DNA of 64,000 nucleotides. Origin: an uncultured Stenotrophomonas sp. GTDB taxonomy: Bacteria > Pseudomonadota > Gammaproteobacteria > Xanthomonadales > Xanthomonadaceae. Each line of letters starts with the position of its first letter. Position 1 is the stretch's first letter. The position numbers and the translations under genes were made by a program. Of the stretch, positions 9,339 through 18,042 are shown one piece after another. The stretch covers positions 186,001-250,000 of the forward strand of contig NZ_CAJYVQ010000002.1 of NCBI RefSeq assembly GCF_913778665.1, written 5' to 3'. The notes beneath the pieces were generated by a model. That model did no database searches. It was given only the letters and a program-made list of their open reading frames with translations, and was not told the DNA's origin.

Positions 9339-10289
9339 ATGACTGCCCAGCAAATCGATGCTTCCGGACGCCTGCGCCACCTGCTGACCCTGGAGGGCCT
9401 GCCGCGCGGAACGCTGCTGCAGCTGCTCGACCGCGCCGGGCAGATCCGTGACGCCGCGGTCGGCCGCGTCGGCAACAAGCGCCAGGTGCTGGCCGGTTCG
9501 GCGGTGTGCACGCTGTTCTTCGAGCCGTCCACCCGTACCCGCAGTTCGTTCCAGCTGGCCGCGCAGCGCCTGGGCGCCGACGTGCTGAACTTCGATGCCT
9601 CGACCTCGTCCACGCGCAAAGGTGAAACCGCCTGCGACACCCTGCGCAACCTGGAAGCGATGGGCGTGCGTGGTTTCGTGGTACGCCACCCCGATGATGG
9701 TGCCGTGGCCGCGCTGGCCGACGCCGCCGGCGAGGGCACTGCCTTGATCAACGCCGGCGACGGCCGCAGTTCGCACCCGACCCAGGGCCTGCTGGACATG
9801 CTGACCCTGCGCCAGGCCAAGGGCCCGGACTTCTCGAAGCTGAAGGTGGCGATCGTCGGCGACGTGAAGCATTCGCGCGTGGCCCGCACCGACCTGCATG
9901 CGCTGCGCACCCTGGGCGTGGGCGAGATCCGCGTCTGCGGCCCGCAGTCGCTGCTGCCGGACGACGAAACCCTGAAGGGCTGCGTGGTCGGCGATGATTT
10001 CGACGCGATGCTGGAAGGCGTCGATGCGCTGATGATGCTGCGCCTGCAGCGCGAGCGCATGGAAGAAGGCCTGGTGCCGTCGCTGGAGCAGTACCACGCG
10101 CAGTACGGCCTGACCACCGAGCGCCTGGCGCGTGCCGGCAAGGATGCTGCCGTGCTGCACCCGGGCCCGATCAACCGCGGCGTGGAAGTGACCGACGAGG
10201 TGGCCGACGGCCCGCAGTCGTGGGTGCTGCGCCAGGTCGCCAACGGCGTCGCCGTGCGCATGGCCGTGCTGGAAACCCTGCTGGGCTGA
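9339..10289 (+). CDS. pyrB: Aspartate carbamoyltransferase catalytic subunit
   Basis: Second step of pyrimidine synthesis: carbamoyl phosphate plus aspartate gives carbamoyl aspartate. 316 residues. The carbamoyl-phosphate site FFEPSTRTRSSF, the aspartate loop SSTRKGET, and SSHPTQGLLDML with the later HPGPINRGVEV are all present. Neither pyrI nor pyrR is adjacent; in Pseudomonas pyrR sits between yqgF and pyrB, and here it is missing from that slot. Probably the last gene of the yqgE-ruvX-pyrB operon. Confidence 0.96.
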   Translation: MTAQQIDASGRLRHLLTLEGLPRGTLLQLLDRAGQIRDAAVGRVGNKRQVLAGSAVCTLFFEPSTRTRSSFQLAAQRLGADVLNFDASTSSTRKGETACDTLRNLEAMGVRGFVVRHPDDGAVAALADAAGEGTALINAGDGRSSHPTQGLLDMLTLRQAKGPDFSKLKVAIVGDVKHSRVARTDLHALRTLGVGEIRVCGPQSLLPDDETLKGCVVGDDFDAMLEGVDALMMLRLQRERMEEGLVPSLEQYHAQYGLTTERLARAGKDAAVLHPGPINRGVEVTDEVADGPQSWVLRQVANGVAVRMAVLETLLG

Positions 10290-10343
10290 TCTGCCGCACC
10301 ACCCCGGTGGATGCCAACCTGGTGGGCACTGCTGATGTGGTGG

Positions 10344-10363
10344 GTGCCAACCTTGGTTGGCAC
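10344..10363. repeat. Small hairpin repeat, copy 3; rest of the 10,290-10,598 gap is empty
   Basis: GTGCCAACC-TT-GGTTGGCAC is a perfect 9-bp stem preceded by TGGTGG. A decayed copy (GTGGATGCCAACC then GGTGGGCAC) lies just upstream at 10,306-10,329. It may end the pyrB transcript, but there is no T-run. I see no credible gene, tRNA or other structure in 10,364-10,598. Confidence 0.6.
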
Positions 10364-10598
10364 GGCTGCACGTCCACGGGTTGATGCAGCTGCGCGCGGC
10401 ATCGCTCGACGTTGTCATGAAGCGCTTCAAGTCGCGTACGGCCGTGCACGCGAACAGGGTACTGGGCACAGCGGGGGCGCTTCTGGCAGTCCTGCTATCA
10501 CGATCATGCAATCCGCTCTGATGAATCGCTGTTCCGGCACGCTGGCAACCACCGAAATCAGGATCCAACCCTGGTGGGCAGCTACCCGAAGCCGTGAC

Positions 10599-11414
10599 TC
10601 AGCGCTTCTGCGCGAACAGCCAATCCCACATCGCCGGGTCGGCGTAGGTGGCGTCCCAGGCGTTGTGGTTGCCGTCGGGGTATTCGGTGTAGCGCACATC
10701 GCGCGCGTGGGTGGCCTGGAAGGCGCTCTGCAGCCGTCGGTCGTCGTCCGGAGGCACCACATCGTCCAACGCGCCGTGGAAGATCCAGATCGGCGTGTGC
10801 TGCAGGCGCTGGGCAATCACCGCGTACGGGTCCGCTTCGTGCGCGACCTGCTCGACGAACAGGGTCGGCCGCTTCGCGCGCGGTGCGAACACAGCGCCAC
10901 AGACCGGCACGATCGCTGCAAAACGGTGGGGGTCGTCCAGTGCAATGTTCCAGCTGCCGTAGCCGCCCATCGACATGCCGGTCAGGTATTGGCGCGCTGG
11001 GTCGGCGCCGAATTCGGCGACGGTCGCGTCCAGTGCGGCCAGCGCCATGCGGTTGTTGCGGCCGCTCCATTCGGAATGGCGCGGTGCCTGCGGAAACACC
11101 ACCAGGGCCGGGAAATCGGAATGCTCGCGCAGATAGGGACCCAGTCCCGACGAGGTCTGCTTGATGCCATCGGCTCCGCGCTCGCCCGAGCCGTGCAGGA
11201 ACAGAATCACCGGGGGCGAGCCTTGCGCGGCTGCGCTGCCCGCGACGGAAGCGCGCACGCTGGCAGGAATGAACACCTGGTAGTAGGCGGTCTCGCCGTC
11301 CACCTTCACTGCGCGGCCCTCGAAATGCCCGCGCGCGCGGTCTGGCACCGAGGCGCAACCGGCGATCATCAGAACGGCCAGCAGCGGCAGCCAGCGCACT
11401 ATCGAACTGACCAT
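10599..11414 (-). CDS. Predicted lipoprotein alpha/beta-hydrolase (PHB-depolymerase/peptidase-like esterase)
   Basis: Starting at 11,414 the 271-residue protein begins with a lipoprotein signal ending in LMIAGC, so it is probably an acylated envelope protein. The catalytic triad of a serine hydrolase is visible: nucleophile in TGMSMGGYGSWNIA, acid in HGALDDVVPPDD, and histidine in YPDGNHNAWDATY. FLHGSGERGADG forms the oxyanion region. The overall shape is that of the 'predicted peptidase' group (COG4099) of dienelactone-hydrolase-like enzymes. The substrate is unknown. Confidence 0.82.
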   Translation of the reverse strand: MVSSIVRWLPLLAVLMIAGCASVPDRARGHFEGRAVKVDGETAYYQVFIPASVRASVAGSAAAQGSPPVILFLHGSGERGADGIKQTSSGLGPYLREHSDFPALVVFPQAPRHSEWSGRNNRMALAALDATVAEFGADPARQYLTGMSMGGYGSWNIALDDPHRFAAIVPVCGAVFAPRAKRPTLFVEQVAHEADPYAVIAQRLQHTPIWIFHGALDDVVPPDDDRRLQSAFQATHARDVRYTEYPDGNHNAWDATYADPAMWDWLFAQKR

Positions 11415-11484
11415 GGGACTTCCCGGGGCAGTGGGGTCACCTGCATCGTAGTCCGCCGCCGTCAACGCGGCATCAAGCGCCGCG

Positions 11485-11751
11485 TCACTGCGCGCGCGGG
11501 AAGCTGGCGATGATGTCCAGCTGCTCCTGCGCTTCGGCATTGCCTTCGGCGGCGGCGGCCTGCACCTGCGCAATGTCCGGGTGCAGCACCACCAGCAGCG
11601 GGTTCTCGCAGACCGGGCAGTCGTACTCGGTGGCGTCCTCGTCCAGTTCCATTTCCATGGCGCGCGAGCTGCCTTTCCATTCGCAGGCCGGGCAGGTGTG
11701 CTGCTGGTCGCGCCAGCCGGGCTGGAAGTAGTTTTCGATGGTGGTTGCCAT
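11485..11751 (-). CDS. Small zinc-ribbon-like protein
   Basis: An 88-residue protein with two CxxC pairs, HTCPACEW near residues 18-25 and YDCPVCEN about 25 residues later, which together could bind one zinc ion. The tail is a glutamine/alanine-rich helix. The spacing resembles CPXCG-type zinc ribbons; no enzymatic motif is seen. The ATG at 11,751 is inside a longer open frame whose upstream part is the antisense of mgtE and is not coding. It sits between mgtE and the lipoprotein esterase on the same strand. Confidence 0.7.
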   Translation of the reverse strand: MATTIENYFQPGWRDQQHTCPACEWKGSSRAMEMELDEDATEYDCPVCENPLLVVLHPDIAQVQAAAAEGNAEAQEQLDIIASFPRAQ

Positions 11752-11770
11752 GGGGGTATCCAATGGGGAT

Positions 11771-11838
11771 CGGGTCAGAGCGCCGCGAAGCGGGGATCCG
11801 GCCCTGGGTTTGCAGTGGGCCGGAGTTCCGGCCCTTGA
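11771..11838. repeat. Degenerate GGGTCAGAGC...GATCCG palindromic repeat
   Basis: Contains GGGTCAGAGC followed by GGGGATCCGGCCC, then GGCC/GGGCCGG inverted segments. It resembles, in decayed form, the hairpins at 45,004-45,091 and 54,278-54,314. It separates the mgtE stop from the zinc-ribbon gene. Confidence 0.45.
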
Positions 11839-11843
11839 ACGGA

Positions 11844-13205
11844 TCAGTGCAGCAGCACCAGCGTGGCCAGGCCGAGGAAGGTGAAGAAGCCCATCGAGTC
11901 GGTCACCGCGGTCAGGAAGATGCCGCTGGCCAGCGCCGGGTCGAAGCCGAAGCGCTTCAGCGTCAATGGCACCAGCACGCCTGCCAATGCAGCAAACAAG
12001 AGGTTGCAGGTCAACGCGATGGCGATGACTGCGGACAACCCGGGGGAGTGGAACCAAGCCAGCACGATCAGGCCCAGCACCGAACCGAGCATCACGCCGT
12101 TCAACAGCGCGACCCGCACCTCCTTCCACAGCAGGGTGCGGGCGTTGGAGGCGCCGACCTGGCCCAGCGCCAGGCCGCGCACCATCAGTGCCAGCACCTG
12201 GGTCCCGGCGTTGCCACCGAGGCCGGCGACGATCGGCATCAGCACCGCCAGCGCCACCAGTTTGTCGATGGTGCCTTCGAAATGGCCGACCACGCTGGAG
12301 GCCAGGAAGGCCGTGCACAGGTTCACCGACAGCCACATCAAGCGGCGGCGCATCGCCCGCCAGACCGGGCTGAACAGATCCTCGTCCTCGTCCAGGCCGG
12401 CGGCGCCCAGCGCCTGGTGCTCGGCCTGGCCGCGGATGATGTCGACCACGTCATCGATGGTGATGCGGCCGATCAGGATGTTGTTGTCATCCACCACCGG
12501 CGCGGAGATCCAGTCATGGTCGGAGAACTGCCGGGCGACTTCCTGGTCGCTCTCGCCGACGTCGATGGCCGGCTGCTCGTCGTCGATCAGGCGGTTGATC
12601 GGGGTGGTGTCCTCGTGGGTCACCAGTGCCGCCAGCGACACGCGGCCGAGATACTGGTGGCGCCGGCTGACCACGAACAGGTGGTCGGTGTGGTCCGGCA
12701 GTTCGCCGCGCAGGCGCAGGTAGCGCAGCACCACGTCGACGTTGACGTCGGCGCGCACGGTCACCACGTCCGTGTTCATCAGGCGGCCGGCGCTGTCCTC
12801 GGGATAGGACAGTACCTGTTCCAGGCGCTCGCGGTTCTCGCGGTCCATCGACTTGAGGACTTCGTCGATGACCGTATCCGGCAGGTCTTCGACCAGGTCG
12901 GCCAGATCGTCGATGTCCAGGTCTTCGACCGCGGCGATGATCTCGTCCGGGTCCATGTCCGCGAGCAGGCTTTCGCGCACGTCCTCGCCGACGTGAACCA
13001 GCACCTCGCCGTCGTCTTCCGGATCGACCAGTCCCCACACCACCTCGCGCTTGCCTGGCGGCAGCGATTCAAGCAGGTTGCCGATCTCGGCCGGGGCCAG
13101 AGTGTTGACGAGCCGACGCACCGGTCCCAGCCGGCCGCTGTCCAGTGCATCGGACAACATCCGCAGTTGGCGTGCAGTCTTGTCGTGGCGTACAGCTTCG
13201 GCCAT
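11844..13205 (-). CDS. mgtE: Magnesium transporter MgtE
   Basis: Inner-membrane Mg2+ channel. From the ATG at 13,205 the product is 453 residues and shows the MgtE order: a helical N-terminal domain (the region of SLPPGKREVVWGLV), two CBS domains (GRLMNTDVVTVRADV and later ILIGRITIDDVVDIIRGQ), and five C-terminal membrane segments with GLGGNAGTQVLALMVRGLA, the pore motif. GGGAGC lies upstream of the chosen start. A terminator-like hairpin ends about 25 bases before the ATG. Confidence 0.95.
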   Translation of the reverse strand: MAEAVRHDKTARQLRMLSDALDSGRLGPVRRLVNTLAPAEIGNLLESLPPGKREVVWGLVDPEDDGEVLVHVGEDVRESLLADMDPDEIIAAVEDLDIDDLADLVEDLPDTVIDEVLKSMDRENRERLEQVLSYPEDSAGRLMNTDVVTVRADVNVDVVLRYLRLRGELPDHTDHLFVVSRRHQYLGRVSLAALVTHEDTTPINRLIDDEQPAIDVGESDQEVARQFSDHDWISAPVVDDNNILIGRITIDDVVDIIRGQAEHQALGAAGLDEDEDLFSPVWRAMRRRLMWLSVNLCTAFLASSVVGHFEGTIDKLVALAVLMPIVAGLGGNAGTQVLALMVRGLALGQVGASNARTLLWKEVRVALLNGVMLGSVLGLIVLAWFHSPGLSAVIAIALTCNLLFAALAGVLVPLTLKRFGFDPALASGIFLTAVTDSMGFFTFLGLATLVLLH

Positions 13206-13222
13206 CGCAGCTCCCGCGGGAT

Positions 13223-13254
13223 AAGAAAAGCCGCGATCCCGGCAAGGATGCGGC
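13223..13254 (-). terminator. Intrinsic terminator or attenuator in the mgtE leader
   Basis: Read on the minus strand: GCCGC (13,254-13,250), GATCC-type inner stem, six-base loop, GCGGC (13,234-13,230), then TTTTCTT. Because it ends only about 18-25 bases before the mgtE start it leaves no room for a promoter behind it. A GATAAT hexamer on the minus strand (13,281-13,276) could be a -10 box in front of it, without a clear -35. Confidence 0.6.
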
Positions 13255-13328
13255 AACAGGGGTGTTCAGCGCGTCATTATCGCAAGGGGATGTTTCAACG
13301 CATAGCCGCCGGGCACTCCCCTGGGCGG

Positions 13329-15098
13329 TCAGGGCGTGTCGGCCACCAGCGCCAGCCAGCGCTCGATGGCGCGGCGGTCGCGCGCGGCCAGCAGCTTCGG
13401 CACGCGCGCGCGCAGTGTGGCGAGGTCGGCGTCGCGGATCGCGCGGCGCACCTCCAGCAGGGTTCCGGGATGCAGGCTGAATTCGCTCAGGCCCAGCGCC
13501 AGCAGCAGGGGCGTCATCCGGGCGTCGCCGGCCATCTCGCCGCAGACCGCCACCGGGACACGGTGGCGTGCGCCGGTCTCGATCACCATCTGCAGCAGCC
13601 GCAGCACGGCCGGATGCAGCGGCGAATACAGCTCGCCCAGCGCTTCGTTGTTGCGATCGGCAGCCAGCAGGTACTGCACCAGATCGTTGGTGCCGATCGA
13701 AAGGAAATCGACCAGGTCGATGAAGCTTTCCAGCGCCAGCGCCGCCGCTGGTACCTCGATCATTGCGCCCAGCGGCACGTGCTCGGACACCATGTGGCCT
13801 TCGCTGCGCAGCTGGTCGGTCAGTTTGAGCATGCGCCGGCGCACCGCGAGCAACTCCTCGCGCGTACTGACCATCGGCACCAGTACACGCAGCTTGCCGT
13901 ACGCCGAGGCGCGCAGGATCGCGCGCAGCTGGGTGTCGGCGACCTTCGGTCGCGCCAGCGAGAGGCGCACGCCGCGCAGGCCCAGTGCGGGATTCTCCTC
14001 GTTGCTCAGGGTCAGGCCGGTGCGATCGGCCTTGTCCGCGCCCAGGTCGAGCGTGCGGATGGTCACCGGCCGCCCACTCATGCCCAGCGCCGCATCGCGG
14101 TAGGTCTGGAACTGTTCTTCTTCGTCCGGCAGTTCGTTGCGCTGCAGGAACAGGAATTCAGTGCGGTACAGGCCCAGCCCCTGCGCGCCCAGCGCATGCG
14201 CCTGGGTGACGTCCTCCAGCGATTCCGCATTGGCGAGCAGGGCGATATCGACCTGGTCGCGGGTACGGCTGGGCTTGCTGCGCAGGCGGCCCAGCTCGCG
14301 CTGTTCGCGCGCGTGCTCCTTCAGCCGCGCACGGTAGTCGCGCAGGTTATCGGCCAGCGGGTTGGCGGTGATGCTGCCATCGGCGCCGTCGATGATCAGC
14401 ACGTCACCATCGGCGATGCGGCTGAGCAGCTGCGGCACGTTGACGATCAACGGCAGGTGCAGGCTGCGCGCGAGGATCGCGCTGTGCGACAGCGCGCTGC
14501 CGGCGGCGGTGACGATGCCCACCACCCCTTGGGCCTGCAGCTGTGCCAGTTCGGAAGGCGCGATGTTGTCGCAGACCAGGATCTCGCCGGCCAGGCCCTT
14601 TACCGCCGGCGGGCGTTCGGGTTGCAGGAAGGCATGGATGCGGCCGATCACATGGTCGAGGTCGTCCATGCGGCTCTTGAGGTAGGCATCGTCCATGCCA
14701 TCGAAGACCTTGGCCAGGCGGTCGCGCTGCAGGCGCAGTGCGTAGCCTGCGCTGTACGGCCCACTGCGGATCAGTTCGTCCAGGCCGAACAACAGCTCGG
14801 GATCGTCCAGCAGCAGTGCATGCAGGTCGAGGAACTCGCCGACCTCCTGGTTCAGGGCGCCATGCAGGCGCTGGCGCAGCTCGTGCATTTCCGCGCGTGC
14901 GGCGTCCACCGCACGGTGCAGGCGGGCCAGTTCGGCCTCGACCTGGTGGATCGCGATGCGTTGCTCGGCCACTTCCAGTGCATGCGGCAGCCGCACGCGG
15001 GCGCGGCCCATCGCCGTGCCGCGGGCAGCGCCGTGGCCGGCCAGCAGCTGTACCGGCCGTTGGCCGGAAGGGGGCTGGCCGGCGCGTGCGCGTGGCAC
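13329..15098 (-). CDS. ptsI: Phosphoenolpyruvate-protein phosphotransferase (PTS enzyme I)
   Basis: Autophosphorylates with PEP and passes the phosphate to HPr. 589 residues, about 15 more than E. coli EI because of a short basic N-terminal extension from the GTG at 15,098. That GTG lies right after the HPr stop, with GAGGACA upstream; no internal ATG fits. The phospho-histidine is His205 in GSALSHSAILARSLHLPL. The PEP-binding barrel shows IRTLDLGADK, FSIGTNDL-like LSIGTNDLVQY and VAVCGEMAGD. It is the third gene of an EIIA-HPr-EI operon. Confidence 0.94.
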   Translation of the reverse strand: MPRARAGQPPSGQRPVQLLAGHGAARGTAMGRARVRLPHALEVAEQRIAIHQVEAELARLHRAVDAARAEMHELRQRLHGALNQEVGEFLDLHALLLDDPELLFGLDELIRSGPYSAGYALRLQRDRLAKVFDGMDDAYLKSRMDDLDHVIGRIHAFLQPERPPAVKGLAGEILVCDNIAPSELAQLQAQGVVGIVTAAGSALSHSAILARSLHLPLIVNVPQLLSRIADGDVLIIDGADGSITANPLADNLRDYRARLKEHAREQRELGRLRSKPSRTRDQVDIALLANAESLEDVTQAHALGAQGLGLYRTEFLFLQRNELPDEEEQFQTYRDAALGMSGRPVTIRTLDLGADKADRTGLTLSNEENPALGLRGVRLSLARPKVADTQLRAILRASAYGKLRVLVPMVSTREELLAVRRRMLKLTDQLRSEGHMVSEHVPLGAMIEVPAAALALESFIDLVDFLSIGTNDLVQYLLAADRNNEALGELYSPLHPAVLRLLQMVIETGARHRVPVAVCGEMAGDARMTPLLLALGLSEFSLHPGTLLEVRRAIRDADLATLRARVPKLLAARDRRAIERWLALVADTP

Positions 15099-15100
15099 GC

Positions 15101-15370
15101 TCAGCTGTCCTCGTCGAAACGGCGGTCGAACAGGCCGACCACCGCCTCCATCGCGGCAGCTTCGTCCTCGCCGTTGATGCGCACGGTGACCGGGGTGCCC
15201 TGGCCGGCGGCCAGCAGCATCACGCCCATGATGCTCTTGGCGTTGATCTCACGGCCCTTGGCGGCCATGGTCACGTTGCAGCGGAACGGCGCCAGGGTCT
15301 GCACCAGCTTGGCGGTGGCCCGGGCATGCAGGCCCAGGCGGTTGCTCACGGTGAGTTCTCGTTCAAGCAT
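15101..15370 (-). CDS. ptsH: Phosphocarrier protein HPr
   Basis: 89-residue HPr. The EI-dependent phosphorylation site is His15 in RLGLHARATA. The regulatory serine is Ser46 in NAKSIMGVM, the target expected for the HPr kinase/phosphorylase encoded 2 kb upstream in the same orientation. The start overlaps the EIIA gene by 8 bp, and the stop is 2 bp before the enzyme I start, so the three genes are tightly coupled. Confidence 0.96.
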   Translation of the reverse strand: MLERELTVSNRLGLHARATAKLVQTLAPFRCNVTMAAKGREINAKSIMGVMLLAAGQGTPVTVRINGEDEAAAMEAVVGLFDRRFDEDS

Positions 15371-15755
15371 CGTCGACTATCGCTCCATTACGGGTACCCG
15401 CCGCGGCTGTGGCAGGCAGTTGATCCAGTCCCTGTTCCGGATAATTCATCACCCGCAGCAACATCGGCAGACTCAGCGCCGACACCCGGCGGACCGGGGT
15501 CCCCAGCCGGGCCAGCTGCCCGGCAAGGTTGGCGGGGCTGGCGCCGTACAGGTCGGTCAGGATCAGCACGCCGTCACCGCCATCGACCCGCCGCAGGGCG
15601 GCGGAGGCAAGCGGGAGCAGGGCGTCCAGGTCTGCGTCGAACGGTACTTCGAAAGCTTCGGTTTTCAGCGGCAGATGCCGCAGGAGCCGGGTCGCCACGT
15701 CAAGCAGGGCGGTCCCGACCCCGGGATGTGTTACGAGGAGAATGCCACAGGTCAT
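15363..15755 (-). CDS. PTS EIIA component, mannose-family type
   Basis: 130-residue EIIA of the mannose-type fold. The phosphorylatable His10 lies in GILLVTHPGVG, and LILTDLYGASPANL matches the family's substrate-binding edge. No EIIB, EIIC or EIID is near. In xanthomonads and other proteobacteria such orphan EIIA(Man) proteins act in regulation rather than sugar transport; the regulatory role here is inferred. First gene of the EIIA-HPr-EI operon. Confidence 0.9.
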   Translation of the reverse strand: MTCGILLVTHPGVGTALLDVATRLLRHLPLKTEAFEVPFDADLDALLPLASAALRRVDGGDGVLILTDLYGASPANLAGQLARLGTPVRRVSALSLPMLLRVMNYPEQGLDQLPATAAAGTRNGAIVDDA

Positions 15756-15842
15756 TACTGCACGTTAACAGGTCAAGGTGAATTGGCGATAGCAGCAGGA
15801 GAGGGGCACTGTGTCCCGTATTCAGCGTTGCTCGCGCGGGAA

Positions 15843-15876
15843 CCCCTTTTCGTTGGAGAAGGGATCCGACTCCATC
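15843..15876. repeat. Imperfect CCCTTT...GGGATCCGAC palindrome
   Basis: CCCCTTTTC-GTT-GGAGAAGGG followed by ATCCGACTCC. It is related to the GGGTCAGAGCCCTTT hairpin family at 45.0 and 54.3 kb. It starts the repeat-filled gap 15,756-16,181. Confidence 0.5.
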
Positions 15877-15927
15877 CATTTTTTCGATGCCTGACAGCGA
15901 TTCATCCACGCATGGCGTGGAACTACC

Positions 15928-16173
15928 GTGCCGACCAAGGTCGACACCCACCCACAGCGAAACGACGCGCCGCGATCTGTCCAAGGCGGGGCGGGTCCGG
16001 TTGCGGGGGGTGTCCGCGGCAGGGATGCCGCGGCCAAGCCCCCATGGATGGGTTAACGGCGTCCCCCGCAACCGGACCCGCCCCGCCATCCCACGGAATG
16101 CCGCTTTTGCTGTTGCTTTCGCTGTTGCCGGCCAGCGGCGGGCACTACCGGCGGGTGCCGGGCGCAGCCCGGC
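15928..16173 (-). repeat. Three-hairpin composite repeat, copy B (inverted)
   Basis: Read on the minus strand the order is the same as in copies A and C: GCCGGGC-TGC-GCCCGGC (16,173-16,157), a perfect 25-bp long stem (16,087-16,063 with 16,009-15,985), then the GTGGGTGTCGACC-TT-GGTCGGCAC hairpin (15,947-15,928). The long-stem loop differs from copy A: it holds CCGCGGC...GCCGCGG. With the preceding element it fills the 426-bp gap between rapZ and the EIIA gene, where no gene is seen. Confidence 0.8.
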
Positions 16174-16181
16174 CGCCCCCC

Positions 16182-17066
16182 TCAATCCTGTTCGCGGTGG
16201 TACGTCGCCACGTCTTCCCAGCCCATCTCGCGGGCGTGGCGGGCCATGCGCTCGGCCAGGAACACCGAGCGGTGCTTGCCGCCGGTGCAGCCGAACGCCA
16301 CGGTCACATAGCTGCGGGTGCCATCGCCCAGTTTCGGCAGCCAGGTATCAAGGAAGTCCATCAGCTGTTCCAGGTAACGCTGCACGTCGGGCTGGGCTTC
16401 CAGGTACTCGCGCACGCCGGGTTCGCGGCCACTCAACGCGCGCAGTTCCGGGTCCCAGTGCGGGTTCGGCAGCACCCGCGCGTCGAACACGAAGTCCGCT
16501 TCGGCCGGCACGCCGCGCTTGTAGGCGAACGATTCGAACAGCAGCGACAGGCGGGTGGCGTGGTCCAGGGTGAACTCGGTAATGATCCGGCGCCGCAGCT
16601 GGTGCACGTTCAGCGCGCTGGTATCGATCACCGCGTCGGCCTCGCGGCGCAGCGGCGCGGTCAGTTCGCGCTCCCGGGCGATCGCTTCGGGCAGTGACAG
16701 GCCCAGCTGGCTCAGCGGGTGGCGGCGGCGGGTGTCGGCGTAGCGCTTGAGCACCGCCTCGTCGCTGGCCTCGAAGAACAGCACCTTCACTTCCACCCCG
16801 GCGTCGGTGGCCAGCTGCCGCCAGTCGCCCAGCTGGCTCAGGTCGGCCTGGCCGCGCACGTCGATGCCCACCGCCAACCGGCGCGGCGCACTGCCGTCGT
16901 GGTTGGCCAGCAGGCTGCGCACGAAGTCGGGCAGCAGATTGATCGGCAGGTTGTCCGAGCAGTAGTAATCCTGGTCCTCGAAGGTCTTCAGGGCGACGGA
17001 TTTACCCGAGCCGGACAGGCCGCTGACGATGATCAGGGTCGGGGCGGAAGGGTCGACGGTGCTCAT
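16182..17066 (-). CDS. rapZ: RNase adapter protein RapZ
   Basis: 294-residue P-loop protein. In E. coli RapZ binds glucosamine-6-phosphate and guides RNase E to the sRNA GlmZ; in other groups its role is less sure. Walker A is [13 protein letters not shown] near residues 14-26. A second nucleotide-binding segment ([11 protein letters not shown]) and the C-terminal [11 protein letters not shown] with ERMARH are typical. Its place between hprK and the EIIA/HPr/EI genes is the standard order of the gammaproteobacterial PTS-Ntr cluster. Confidence 0.95.
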   Translation of the reverse strand: MSTVDPSAPTLIIVSGLSGSGKSVALKTFEDQDYYCSDNLPINLLPDFVRSLLANHDGSAPRRLAVGIDVRGQADLSQLGDWRQLATDAGVEVKVLFFEASDEAVLKRYADTRRRHPLSQLGLSLPEAIARERELTAPLRREADAVIDTSALNVHQLRRRIITEFTLDHATRLSLLFESFAYKRGVPAEADFVFDARVLPNPHWDPELRALSGREPGVREYLEAQPDVQRYLEQLMDFLDTWLPKLGDGTRSYVTVAFGCTGGKHRSVFLAERMARHAREMGWEDVATYHREQD

Positions 17067-17091
17067 GGACAGGCTCTTCGAAAGGCAAGGG

Positions 17092-18042
17092 TCAGGGAGT
17101 TCGCCGTTCCAGCAGGTTGCTGTGACGGGCGATGAACATCGCCGCTGGATCGATGCCCTTGGTGCGCAGGATATGCAGGCGGGTGGCCGCCTCGGTCAGC
17201 ACGGCCAGGTTGCGGCCGGGCATCACCGGCAGGGTGATCAGCGGCACATCCAGGTCCAGCACATGGCGGGTGCCGGAATCGCCGGTGAGGCGCTCGTAGC
17301 CATGCGGGGTGGGTTCGGTCATCGGCTTGGTCAGGTGCACGATCAGCCGAAGGTACTTGTTCTTTTTTACAGCGGTGTCGCCGAACATCTCGCGCACGTT
17401 CAGCACGCCCAGGCCGCGCACCTCCAGCAGGTCCTGCAGCAGTTCCGGGCAGGTACCGTCGAGTACGTCGGGGGCGATCTGGGTGAATTCGGGGGCATCG
17501 TCGGCCACCAGCCGGTGGCCGCGGCTGAGCAGTTCCAGCGCCAGCTCGCTCTTGCCCGAGCCGGCCTCGCCGGTGATCAGCACGCCGATGGAGTAGATCT
17601 CCATGAACACGCCATGCAGGATCACCCGCGGCGCCAGCGTGCGCGCCAGGTGGTAGGACAGGTGGTTGAGCAGTTCGTGGCCGCGCTTGGGCGACAGCCA
17701 CAGCGGCGTGCCGGATTCATCGGCGGCCGCTCGCAGGTCTTCCGGGCAGGGCTGGTTGCGGGTCAGCACCAGCGCAAGCGGATGCGACTGCATGATCTTT
17801 TCAATGGTCTCCCAGCGCTGGCGCGGTTCCAGCGCGTCCAGCCAGGACAGTTCCTCGGTGCCGAGGATCTGCACTTTGTTGGGGTAGATCGCATTGAGGT
17901 AGCCGGCCAGCGAGGGGCGGCGCGAGACCGTGTTGCCGGCTTCGAGTTCGCGCTTCTCGCCGGACTTGCCGGCGGCCCAGCGCAGTCCCAGCCGCTCGCG
18001 CTGCTGTTCGAACAGTTCACGGGCGGTGATGCTGGTATTCAT
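17092..18042 (-). CDS. hprK: HPr kinase/phosphorylase
   Basis: 316-residue bifunctional enzyme that phosphorylates and dephosphorylates HPr on Ser46. Walker A GEAGSGKS is at 158-165, the catalytic [13 protein letters not shown] region follows, and the signature [18 protein letters not shown] is intact. Its start overlaps the ptsN stop by 4 bp (ATGA). An HprK is characteristic of Gram-positives and of those proteobacteria, including xanthomonads, whose PTS is mainly regulatory. Confidence 0.96.
   Translation of the reverse strand: MNTSITARELFEQQRERLGLRWAAGKSGEKRELEAGNTVSRRPSLAGYLNAIYPNKVQILGTEELSWLDALEPRQRWETIEKIMQSHPLALVLTRNQPCPEDLRAAADESGTPLWLSPKRGHELLNHLSYHLARTLAPRVILHGVFMEIYSIGVLITGEAGSGKSELALELLSRGHRLVADDAPEFTQIAPDVLDGTCPELLQDLLEVRGLGVLNVREMFGDTAVKKNKYLRLIVHLTKPMTEPTPHGYERLTGDSGTRHVLDLDVPLITLPVMPGRNLAVLTEAATRLHILRTKGIDPAAMFIARHSNLLERRTP

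Noticed and set aside
11485-12336. A 283-codon frame including the zinc-ribbon gene
   Set aside because: The N-terminal two thirds are antisense to nothing meaningful and overlap mgtE in another frame; only the last 88 codons have protein-like composition and a CxxC pair.
13206-13328. M-box magnesium riboswitch upstream of mgtE
   Set aside because: The leader is too short and lacks the conserved helices of the M-box; only a simple hairpin with a T-run is visible.
11745-16697. A 1650-codon open frame on the plus strand
   Set aside because: It runs opposite to mgtE, ptsI, ptsH, EIIA and rapZ, all of which have clear family motifs. Its composition (rich in Gln, His, Arg, Ala) is typical of antisense frames in high-GC genes.
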